From the NCBI GenBank assembly GCA_964384025.1, contig CAYLJJ010000001.1:1-64000 (forward strand): 64,000 bases of DNA. The letters run 5' to 3'. Under the pieces are notes generated by a model. That model saw only the letters and a program-made list of their open reading frames with translations. It had not been told where the DNA came from and searched no databases. Source of the stretch: CAYLJJ01 sp964384025 (lineage in GTDB: Bacteria > Myxococcota_A > Bradymonadia > UBA7976 > UBA1532). Made by a program: the position numbers and the translations under genes. Numbering within the stretch: the first letter of the stretch is position 1; each line of letters opens with the position of its first letter. Of the stretch, positions 8,209 to 15,749 are shown piece after piece.

Positions 8209-10820
8209 AGCTGCTCTCGGAGGAGCTGAGGAACCGCGTTCAGAGCTTCAGTGAGGCCCTCTAGATCTTTGCCCCCTCCCTGAGCGAAGTCTGGGCGCCC
8301 ACCTCCACGACCTCCCAGGCGCTCACTGAGCGCCTTGATCAGCTTGCCTGCATGAACACGTCGGCTGCGCTTGAGTTCTGGCCCTAAGCCCGCGATAAGG
8401 GCGATCTTTCCATCCAGGCGTGCCGCCAGAAGCACCGCGCAGCCTGGGGACTTATCTCTCAGATGATCCACCAAACCACTCAGGGTGCTGCGATCATCCA
8501 CCTTCACCTCTGCAACCACCAGTGGGATCCCTTCAAGTTGCTGGGCTTCAGCGAGGAGCGCATCAGCATCCACCGTCCCCCCTGAGCTGCGCAGCTTCTC
8601 TAGGGCCCGTTTGCTCTCCTTCAACTCTTTTTGGAGCGCTTCGACACGGCTCAGGAGTCGGGCTGGCTCTGTCTTGAGGCGCTGGGCGGTGGCGTAGAGC
8701 AGAGCGCGCTCTTCTCGATAGCGTAACTCAGCGGCCTGAGCTACGACCGCCTCAATACGGCGGACTCCTGCAGCGACCCCGCTCTCGGTGGTGATCATAA
8801 TCTGGCCAATCTCTCCGGTGCGGGCGCAGTGGTTGCCGCCACACAGCTCAAAGGAGTCAGCGCCTGAGCGCACAGTGCGGACCTGATCACCATACTTCTC
8901 ACCAAAGAGGGCCACCACACCCTGCTCCCGAGCTTCTTCTAACGGAACCCCCTCCAGAACCTCCACAACCTCATTGCGACGAACACGTAGGTTAGCCCAG
9001 GTTTCAACCGCCTGAAGCTGCTTTGAGTTCAGGGGTTTACTGTGGCTGAAGTCAAAGCGTAGACGCCCCGGCTCTACCACGGAGCCCTTCTGAGCAATCC
9101 GGGGGTCCACCACCGCTTTAAGGGCGGCATGGAGTAGATGGGTTGCGGTGTGATGCGCTCTCTTCTGCTGGCGGTGATCGATATCTACATGAGCGACGAC
9201 GGTGGCGCCCAAGATCTCTCCCTTCAGGCGTCCGATGTGGTAGATGCAGTTGTTGATGCGCTGAACATCCTCAAGCTCTATTTGGAAGCCCTCACCCTGG
9301 ATAGAGCCTCGATCGGCCAGCTCTCCGCCGCTCTCAGCATAGAAAGGGGTCTCATAGAGAACCACCTCAACCCGCTCTCCCTGGGGACGCCAGCGGAGGA
9401 TCTCAGTCTCCAGCCGCTCTAGACCATAATCCAGAAAGCCTCGCTCCAGCCCAGGGCGAAGGACCTTCCACTCTCTCCCATCCTCGTAGAGGTTGGCTCC
9501 CTCTCGCGCGCGCCTACGCTGCTTCTCCATCTCCTCCTGGAAGCCCGCCTCATCTACGCTAAAGCCAAACTCCTCCGCCTCAATGCGAGTCAGATCGACA
9601 GGGAAGCCAAAAGTGTCATAGAGGGTAAAAGCCTCCTTACCGGTGATCAGCTTTTCTTCCTTGCTCTTCATCAGCCCTTGGAGGCGACTCATGCCGCGAT
9701 CGATGGTGCGGAAGAAGCGAGCCTCCTCCTCACGGATCGCCTCTATCGTGTTGCTCAAGATATGAGCGGGCAGCTCATAGATCCCCTCAAAGAGATCAGC
9801 GACACAGGGGAGCAGCTCGTAGAGAAAAGGTCCCTCAAAGCCCAAACGGCGACCATGGCGAACCGCCCGACGCAGGATACGCCGTAGGACATAGCCCCGC
9901 CCCTCATTGCTGAAGAGGGCGCCCTCACTGATCGCCCAGGTGAGGGAGCGTAGGTGGTCGGCGATCACCTGTATATCGATCCGCTGACTGGGATCCTCCC
10001 AGCTGGCTCCTGAGTTGGTGATGATCTCCTGGATGATGGGTTGAAAGAGATCAGTCTCATAGACGCTGAGCTTGCCCTGGAGGATCAGGGTGATGCGCTC
10101 CATCCCCATCCCAGTGTCCACAGACTTGATCGCCAGAGGGCTCAGCTTGCCCTCTTCATCCCGGTTGAACTCCATAAAGACGTTGTTCCAGAACTCTAAG
10201 AAGCGGTCCCCCTCTCCACCCATAACATCATCTGGACCGCTCCCCGCCTCAGGACCAAGATCATAGAAAAGTTCGGTGCAGGGTCCACAAGGACCTGTCT
10301 TGCCCATCGACCAGAAGTTTTCTTCATCCCCCTTTTCGATATCTCCAAAGCGGTAGATACGCTCAGGATCGACACCGATGATCTCTTTCCAGATGCGGTA
10401 GCTCTCATCATCATCTTTGTAGATGGAGATATAGATGCGTTGGGGGTCGAGGCTGTAGACCTGGGTGCTCAGCTCCCAGGCCATACGGATCGCGTCCTCT
10501 TTGTAATAGTCGCCAAAGGACCAGTTGCCCAACATCTCAAAGAAGGTGCAGTGGCGACCATCCTTGCCTACAGCATCGAGATCGTTGTGCTTACCCCCCG
10601 CGCGGATACACTTCTGCACCGAGCAGGCGCGGGTATAGTCCCGCTTCTCCTGCCCCAACAGCAGAGACTTAAACTGGTTCATCCCTGCATTAGCAAAGAG
10701 GAGCGTGGGATCATCTCTGGGGATGAGGGCTGAAGAGCCCAGCTCTCGATGAGAGAGCTGCTTATGCTGGACAAAGTAGTCCAGGAAGGTCCGGCGAATG
10801 CGCTCTTGGGTCCAAGACAT
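8205..10820 (-). CDS. alaS: Alanyl-tRNA synthetase
   Basis: An 871-residue enzyme that charges tRNA-Ala with alanine, of normal bacterial length. The class II catalytic core is at the N-terminus (ALIPRDDPTLLFANAGMNQF; GRHCTFFEMLGNWSFGDYYK). The editing domain has the zinc motif HHTATHLLH near 553-561 and the CGGNHCARTG partner near 658-667. The C-terminal DHHA1-type C-Ala domain ends with a Gly-rich GGRGGGRPDFAQGGG segment. The start shares one base with the tyrS stop (TGATG), so the two are translationally coupled. Confidence 0.98.
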   Translation of the reverse strand: MSWTQERIRRTFLDYFVQHKQLSHRELGSSALIPRDDPTLLFANAGMNQFKSLLLGQEKRDYTRACSVQKCIRAGGKHNDLDAVGKDGRHCTFFEMLGNWSFGDYYKEDAIRMAWELSTQVYSLDPQRIYISIYKDDDESYRIWKEIIGVDPERIYRFGDIEKGDEENFWSMGKTGPCGPCTELFYDLGPEAGSGPDDVMGGEGDRFLEFWNNVFMEFNRDEEGKLSPLAIKSVDTGMGMERITLILQGKLSVYETDLFQPIIQEIITNSGASWEDPSQRIDIQVIADHLRSLTWAISEGALFSNEGRGYVLRRILRRAVRHGRRLGFEGPFLYELLPCVADLFEGIYELPAHILSNTIEAIREEEARFFRTIDRGMSRLQGLMKSKEEKLITGKEAFTLYDTFGFPVDLTRIEAEEFGFSVDEAGFQEEMEKQRRRAREGANLYEDGREWKVLRPGLERGFLDYGLERLETEILRWRPQGERVEVVLYETPFYAESGGELADRGSIQGEGFQIELEDVQRINNCIYHIGRLKGEILGATVVAHVDIDHRQQKRAHHTATHLLHAALKAVVDPRIAQKGSVVEPGRLRFDFSHSKPLNSKQLQAVETWANLRVRRNEVVEVLEGVPLEEAREQGVVALFGEKYGDQVRTVRSGADSFELCGGNHCARTGEIGQIMITTESGVAAGVRRIEAVVAQAAELRYREERALLYATAQRLKTEPARLLSRVEALQKELKESKRALEKLRSSGGTVDADALLAEAQQLEGIPLVVAEVKVDDRSTLSGLVDHLRDKSPGCAVLLAARLDGKIALIAGLGPELKRSRRVHAGKLIKALSERLGGRGGGRPDFAQGGGKDLEGLTEALNAVPQLLREQL

Positions 10821-12010
10821 CAGCTGATCCTCAGGCGTAGAAAGTGTCGTTTGCCCTTCTGGATGAGATACTCCCCCGACTCCTTGATCTCGAAGTTGGG
10901 GTCTTTGATCTGTGTTCCATCCAGACGAAGCCCACCCCCCTTGATGGTTCGGCGGGCCTCTCCATTACTCTTCGTCAGCTTGGCTTCACTGAGCAGGCGG
11001 CAGATCCAGAGCGGCAGGGCGCTCGCTTCAAGCTCCATCAAAGGGATCTCATCAGGGAGGCTGCGCTCTCGATGCACCCTGATAAAGTGTCGCTCCGCCT
11101 CCTCAGCCGCCTCGGGGCTGTGATACTGAGCGACGATCTCCCGAGCCAAGTGCATCTTAAGCTCCATTGGCCCCTGACAACCCTCCTCAAAGAGATAGTC
11201 GATCTCCCCCTTAGACAGCCGCGTTGCTAGGCGATAGAAGGTCGACATCAGGGCATCAGGGATCGACAGCAGCTTGCCATACTGCTCCTGGGGGGGCTCA
11301 GCAAGGCCCACATAGTTCCCCAGAGACTGGCTCATCTTCTCTACACCATCAATGCCGGGGAGGATCGGCATCGCCATGATCGCTTGGGGCTCCTGCCCCA
11401 TAAAGCTCTGAATCTCCCGTCCCAACAGCTCATTAAAGCGCTGATCCATGCCGTTGATGGTCAGATCCGACTTGAGCATATAGGAGTCGTAACCCTGCAG
11501 GATCGGGTAGAGGAACTCATGGATATAGACCGCCTGCTCTTTGGCGAGGCGGCGCTTAAAGAGGTCTCGTTCCCAGAGCCGCGCAGCTGAGATCCGTGTA
11601 CCCAGCTGTAGAAACTCCTGAAGGCTCATGGAATCAAACCACTCGCTGTTACGACGGATCACCAGGGTCTCAACATCTAAGACCCGGTCGAGCTGCTTGA
11701 GCATCGACTCTACATTGGCCTCGATCAGCTCTCGGCTCAGCTTGGGGCGGGTCTTATCTTTGCCGGTAGGATCTCCGATGCGTGTGGTGTAGTCTCCGAT
11801 GAGGAGCACCACCTGATGCCCCGCCTCCTGGAAACGCCTCATCACCTGATAGTTCACCGCATAGCCCAGATGGAGATCGCGGGCTGTGGGATCGACCCCA
11901 TGCTTGATGATCAGGCGGCGACCGCTGTGGAGCTTGCGCTCCAGGGCCTCCCGACCGATGATCTCAGCCGCGCCACCAAAGAGCTCTTCCAGATCGATCT
12001 TGGAGTTCAT
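10820..12010 (-). CDS. tyrS: Tyrosyl-tRNA synthetase
   Basis: A 396-residue class I synthetase that charges tRNA-Tyr. Seen: the HIGH-equivalent HLGY near residues 46-49, the GDYTTRIGDPTGKDKTRP segment, the tyrosine-binding YPILQGYDSYML region, the KMSKS loop as EKMSQSLGNY near 223-232 (second Lys replaced by Gln), and a C-terminal S4-like RNA-binding domain (about 335-396, TKSNGEARRTIKGGGLRLDG). The type is that of TyrZ-like bacterial enzymes. It is first in a two-gene unit with alaS. Confidence 0.97.
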   Translation of the reverse strand: MNSKIDLEELFGGAAEIIGREALERKLHSGRRLIIKHGVDPTARDLHLGYAVNYQVMRRFQEAGHQVVLLIGDYTTRIGDPTGKDKTRPKLSRELIEANVESMLKQLDRVLDVETLVIRRNSEWFDSMSLQEFLQLGTRISAARLWERDLFKRRLAKEQAVYIHEFLYPILQGYDSYMLKSDLTINGMDQRFNELLGREIQSFMGQEPQAIMAMPILPGIDGVEKMSQSLGNYVGLAEPPQEQYGKLLSIPDALMSTFYRLATRLSKGEIDYLFEEGCQGPMELKMHLAREIVAQYHSPEAAEEAERHFIRVHRERSLPDEIPLMELEASALPLWICRLLSEAKLTKSNGEARRTIKGGGLRLDGTQIKDPNFEIKESGEYLIQKGKRHFLRLRIS

Positions 12011-12132
12011 CTCTCCTCGCTCTGTCTTGGGGATCTCGGAGCGAGGCTCCGAGGAATGGAGCCGGGTTCTATCTTTGGAGCCCCACCCCTGTCAAACTGG
12101 AGCCTCCACAACAAAAGAGACAGCCTTGGCCC

Positions 12133-12516
12133 ATGCGACTCCTCCCCTTCTTGCTGCTCCTCTTCGCCTGCGCCGAGCCGATCGCTCCAGCCCTCCGAGG
12201 AAAGTGGGTCATCAGCCCTGAGAGCGTTATGGAGCGCGCCGATCCTCTCTCTGAGGAGAACAAAGCCTGGGCAAAGCGCTCGTTCTTCCCCCTCTTTCAG
12301 GGTCTGGAGCTGGAGTTTGAAGAGCGCAGCCTGATCTTTCGGAGCCAGGGTCAGAGTTGGCGAGGTCCCTGTCTGCTCCACGAGCAGCAGGGCGATCTCT
12401 ACCTATTGAAGGGTCGGGATGGCGAGGGACTACCGCTGATGTTCCAAGCACAGCTCAGGGGCAAACAGCTCGAGCTTACCCTGGGAAAACAGCGGCTCCT
12501 TCTTAAACGCCCTTGA
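12133..12516 (+). CDS. Hypothetical small lipoprotein
   Basis: A 127-residue protein with a lipoprotein signal: LLPFLLLLFAC, with lipidated Cys at residue 13. The mature part (ALRGKWVISPESVM... through LELTLGKQRLLLKRP) alternates short beta-like segments with charged turns, reminiscent of small lipocalin-like or META-like domains, but no family can be fixed. It is divergent from tyrS, with about 120 bp between them, and its 3' end overlaps a decayed minus-strand reading frame. Confidence 0.7.
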   Translation: MRLLPFLLLLFACAEPIAPALRGKWVISPESVMERADPLSEENKAWAKRSFFPLFQGLELEFEERSLIFRSQGQSWRGPCLLHEQQGDLYLLKGRDGEGLPLMFQAQLRGKQLELTLGKQRLLLKRP

Positions 12517-12533
12517 GCAGAGGTCGCCTGAAA

Positions 12534-12773
12534 TTTCTTGTGTCCAAAGGGACCCACCACCAGATCGTTGAGATTAAGCCGTCGATGGATGGGAACCACC
12601 TTGAGCAGCAGAGACGATAGGTCGAGCACCATCAGCTCCTCTCCGGTCTGCTCCACCCATCGCTGAAGCTGCAGGCGCTGACGTAGATCCGCCCTCTCTT
12701 TGGAGGTCAGGGCTCGCTCAAGGGCCTGAAACTCATGCTATTCAACTCTTAACCCCTCGCGGTCGTTGGCCAT
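12534..12773 (-). pseudogene. Degenerate reading frame with an in-frame TAG
   Basis: On the minus strand an ATG at 12773 starts MANDREGLRVE, then a TAG at 12738-12740, after which the same frame runs on as HEFQALERALTSKERADLRQ and WVEQTGEELMVLDLSSLLLK to GPFGHKKFQ. The continuation looks coding (helical, charged, then beta) but has no good start of its own apart from an internal ATG at 12656, and beyond about 12534 the frame is only the shadow of the lipoprotein gene. It is most simply a nonsense-disrupted, C-terminally truncated gene remnant. Sequencing error at the TAG, or a non-coding stretch that happens to be open, are alternatives. Confidence 0.35.
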
Positions 12774-12829
12774 CGCGTTGATAGATCGATCAATAACCGT
12801 GCTTCAATCTAAGGCCCCAAAATCTGAAA

Positions 12830-13972
12830 TTAAGTTCTCGGCAAAATCATCAATGAGAGAGGGGCTGAGGCGACCAGAAGAAACATGGTGGGGCTCCCCT
12901 GGATCTCTGCCAAAGGTTCGCTGAGCAGCGGAGAGGCAAACTGCCCCAAAAACATACTGGTGGTCAGCCAGCCCGCCCGCCGAGCGCGCTGGGCTGGCGA
13001 ACTTTTGGAGAGCAGAGCCTCCATCAACAGGGGCAGAAAGAGGCCCATCCCCAGACCCATAAGGGCCACCACCAGCCCCACCCCCCAGAGCCCTGAGACC
13101 AGCCCCAACCCTCCCACCCCCAGGGCGAGGAGCAGATAGGTCAGGCGTCGCAAGGGCGCGGCAGGAATCCTGCTCAAGATCTGTACAAAGCCGAGGGAGA
13201 CAAAAGAGGCCAACAAGGTCATCAAGGCGAGGAGATAACCCGCGCTGCGGGGATCTGGATCTCCAAGCTCTCGTAGATAGAAGGGCAGCTGAGTGGGCAA
13301 AACATAGAAAGCCAAGCTGCCCAGGAAGGCGGCGAGGAAGATCCCTCCACAGGGCTCACTTCTCCCCTCCTCCATCTTCTCTCTGGGCTCCGGTTTGAGA
13401 CCACTGCTGGGGAGGCTGCTCCAGAGCAAGGGGAGCAGCAGCAGGCTGAAGAGGTAGGGCAGGAAGCTGCAGCGCCAATGGATCGAGGAGAGCCAACCTC
13501 CCAGGCTGAGGAAGAGGACCCCGCCAAAGCCCATAAAGGCCGCCTGGAGGCCCAAGAAGCGCTCCCGCGCTTGGCCCTCAAAGAGGGCGCCAATGAGGAG
13601 GGTGCTGCTGGTGATCAGGGCTGCGCTGGCGATCCCCAGGAGGGCGCGGCTGAGGAGGAGGCCATAGATCCCCTCTAACCAACTCCCTGCGCCCCCTGAG
13701 AGCCCGTAGAGGAGCAGAGAAGCCATCAAGAGAGGGCGATGCCCCCAGCGCTGCGCCAGCAGCCCCGAAGGGAGCCCAAAGAGGCCCATAAAGAGAGCGG
13801 GCAAGCTGAGGCTCAGGCGGCTGAGCAGCTCAATTCCAGGCTCCTGAGAGAAGTGGTCTCGAAGGGCAGGTAGAGCTGGTGCGATCGCCGCGCCCGCCAT
13901 CACCGTGAGAGCGCTCAAGCTGAGGATACTCCAGCGGATCCCTGCGGAGGCTTGCTTCTCTTCCATGCTCAC
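12830..13972 (-). CDS. Major facilitator superfamily transporter
   Basis: A 380-residue, almost wholly hydrophobic protein with about 12 membrane helices. The family loop between helices 2 and 3 is visible as GLFGLPSGLLAQRWGHRPLL (G-x-L-a-x-r-x-G-r-r type), and a second MFS half follows a charged central loop (SGLKPEPREKMEEGRSEP, near 195-215). Such 12-helix proteins of about 380-400 residues are usually drug:proton antiporters or small-metabolite exporters; the substrate is unknown. The start is GTG at 13972, or ATG two codons on. It is divergent from the coiled-coil gene at 14101. Confidence 0.9.
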   Translation of the reverse strand: MSMEEKQASAGIRWSILSLSALTVMAGAAIAPALPALRDHFSQEPGIELLSRLSLSLPALFMGLFGLPSGLLAQRWGHRPLLMASLLLYGLSGGAGSWLEGIYGLLLSRALLGIASAALITSSTLLIGALFEGQARERFLGLQAAFMGFGGVLFLSLGGWLSSIHWRCSFLPYLFSLLLLPLLWSSLPSSGLKPEPREKMEEGRSEPCGGIFLAAFLGSLAFYVLPTQLPFYLRELGDPDPRSAGYLLALMTLLASFVSLGFVQILSRIPAAPLRRLTYLLLALGVGGLGLVSGLWGVGLVVALMGLGMGLFLPLLMEALLSKSSPAQRARRAGWLTTSMFLGQFASPLLSEPLAEIQGSPTMFLLVASAPLSLMILPRT

Positions 13973-14100
13973 CGTTCGGTATGAGTGCTCGCGTTATCCT
14001 CCAAAAGATCCTCAATGAAAAGAGCTGACTTGCGTCGAGAGCGACCGCTGAAGATCATAGGGCTCGTGAGCCCACCATCAGAGTCAAAAAGGAGCTCTCC

Positions 14101-14619
14101 ATGCGCTACTTTACCCTCTCCCTGTTGCTTGCCCTGCCCAGCCTCGGCCTCGCCGATGCCCTGGATGAAGCTCTAGATGATGAGCTGGAGATCGAGGCGG
14201 AGTTGATGGAGGGGCTGCGCCTTAAAGAGCGCAGCCCGATCATCAAGCTCAACACAGACGATCCCGACCCTGTGTTTCTCAAGGAGGTAGAAGCTCAGCG
14301 GCTCAAAGTGGAGAAAGAGGTCAACAGCCTTCAGGGGATGGCCTCCAAGTTCGCCAAGACTGAGAAGGCGCTCTTTAAGATCAACCAGATGATGCTGAAA
14401 GCTTCTGATACCTATCTTGGACCTCATAATGATCTCCTCGTTGGTTACCGTCGTGGAGTTCAGGTGAAGGATGAGAAGCTTCAGAAGAAGAACAAGAAGC
14501 TGATTTTGAGGCTCCGCAAGGAGTATATCGAGGACCTTAAGAGGGTGGAGCGTTCTATCCAGAAATTGAAAGAGTTGATGGCCAAGATGAACAAGAAGGA
14601 GAGCCAAGCGGAGAAATGA
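14101..14619 (+). CDS. Exported coiled-coil protein of unknown function
   Basis: A 172-residue protein with a signal peptide (MRYFTLSLLLALPSLGLADA) and a mature chain that is almost entirely charged helix: acidic at first (EALDDELEIEAELMEG), then Lys-rich (EKLQKKNKKLILRLRKEYIEDLKRVERS). A coiled coil is likely. AAAAGGAGC sits just before the ATG. Its stop overlaps the start of the radical SAM gene by 4 nt (ATGA at 14616-14619). No family was recognised. Confidence 0.75.
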   Translation: MRYFTLSLLLALPSLGLADALDEALDDELEIEAELMEGLRLKERSPIIKLNTDDPDPVFLKEVEAQRLKVEKEVNSLQGMASKFAKTEKALFKINQMMLKASDTYLGPHNDLLVGYRRGVQVKDEKLQKKNKKLILRLRKEYIEDLKRVERSIQKLKELMAKMNKKESQAEK

Positions 14620-15704
14620 GCGACTGGCGAGGGCAACTCCAGAGGGGGGTTCGCAGCCTCGCGGATCTTCAAGCCCACGGGCTCATCGCTGAGGAGCAGC
14701 GTGAAGCCTTGCTCCCCGCTCTCAAAGGGCAACGTCTCCTGATCAGTGAGTATTATCTCTCCCTTATCGATCCGCAAGATCCTCACTGCCCCATCCGTCT
14801 TCAGGCGGTCCCCCAAGCTGCTGAGGCTTTGATCTCCCCTCTGGAGTTGAAAGATCCCATCGGTGATGAAACCCATAGCCCTCTCCCTGGGCTGATCCAT
14901 CGCTATCCTGATCGTGCGCTGCTCTGGATCAGCGCAGGCTGTCCCACGCTTTGTCGTTACTGTTTCCGCAAAAGCGCGCTCAGTCAGCTCCCTCCTCGTC
15001 TTCACCTCCCCAGCGCTCTGAAGTATCTGAGCACGCACCCTGAGATCGATGAACTGATCCTCAGCGGAGGGGATCCCCTGATGCGCTCTAATGAGGCCCT
15101 CGCTCAGCTCTTAAGCGCGCTGCGAGCGCTGCCTGGTGCTCGGCGTCTTCGCATCCATACACGGGCCCCTGTTACCCTACCAATGCGCATCGACGCCGGG
15201 TTATTGGAGTGTCTGAGTCATCCCCAACCCCTCTACCTTGTCTGCCACTTTAACCACCCCAAGGAGCTGAGCCCCCAAGCGCATAAGGCGATCTTGGATC
15301 TTCAGAGCGCAGGGGTCATCCTCCTGAACCAGAGCGTGCTGCTTAAGGGAGTTAACGCTGAGCTGGAGATCTTGATGCGTCTCTTCTCTCAGCTCTTGGA
15401 CTGGGGGATCTTGCCCTACGCCCTACACCACCCCGATCGAGTTCAGGGTACAGGACACCTTCGCTTAAGCTTAGAGGAGGGGCTAAAGCTCTGGAGAGGG
15501 CTGAGAGGGCGCCTGAGCGGTCTGGGGATCCCAGAGTATCTCCTCGAGATCCCTGGAGGTGGAGGCAAAGTTCCGGTAGACAGCGGCGCTGTCCAGGCTC
15601 TTAAACCAGGGCTCTGGAGGCTCAAGAGCCCCTTGGGAGACTGGAGCTTCTACCGCGAGGAGTTGAAGTCTGAGAGTGGAACCTCAGAGGGGAACTTCAG
15701 GTAA
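14616..15704 (+). CDS. KamA/EpmB-type radical SAM protein (lysine 2,3-aminomutase family)
   Basis: A 362-residue radical SAM enzyme. The cluster-binding motif CPTLCRYC (Cys109, Cys113, Cys116; CX3CX2C) is followed by the family features ELILSGGDPLM, RIHTRAPVTLPMRI and the late HHPDRVQGTGHLRLS and IPGGGGKVPVDSG segments. The length and lack of long extensions fit EpmB, the enzyme that makes beta-lysine for elongation factor P, better than the roughly 415-residue catabolic lysine 2,3-aminomutase. EpmA and EF-P genes are not in this window. It is coupled to the preceding exported coiled-coil gene, an unexpected partner. Confidence 0.88.
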   Translation: MSDWRGQLQRGVRSLADLQAHGLIAEEQREALLPALKGQRLLISEYYLSLIDPQDPHCPIRLQAVPQAAEALISPLELKDPIGDETHSPLPGLIHRYPDRALLWISAGCPTLCRYCFRKSALSQLPPRLHLPSALKYLSTHPEIDELILSGGDPLMRSNEALAQLLSALRALPGARRLRIHTRAPVTLPMRIDAGLLECLSHPQPLYLVCHFNHPKELSPQAHKAILDLQSAGVILLNQSVLLKGVNAELEILMRLFSQLLDWGILPYALHHPDRVQGTGHLRLSLEEGLKLWRGLRGRLSGLGIPEYLLEIPGGGGKVPVDSGAVQALKPGLWRLKSPLGDWSFYREELKSESGTSEGNFR

Positions 15705-15749
15705 AAATCCACTGTTGCTGTGGAGGAGAGGCTGTGTCATCTTCTTTGA

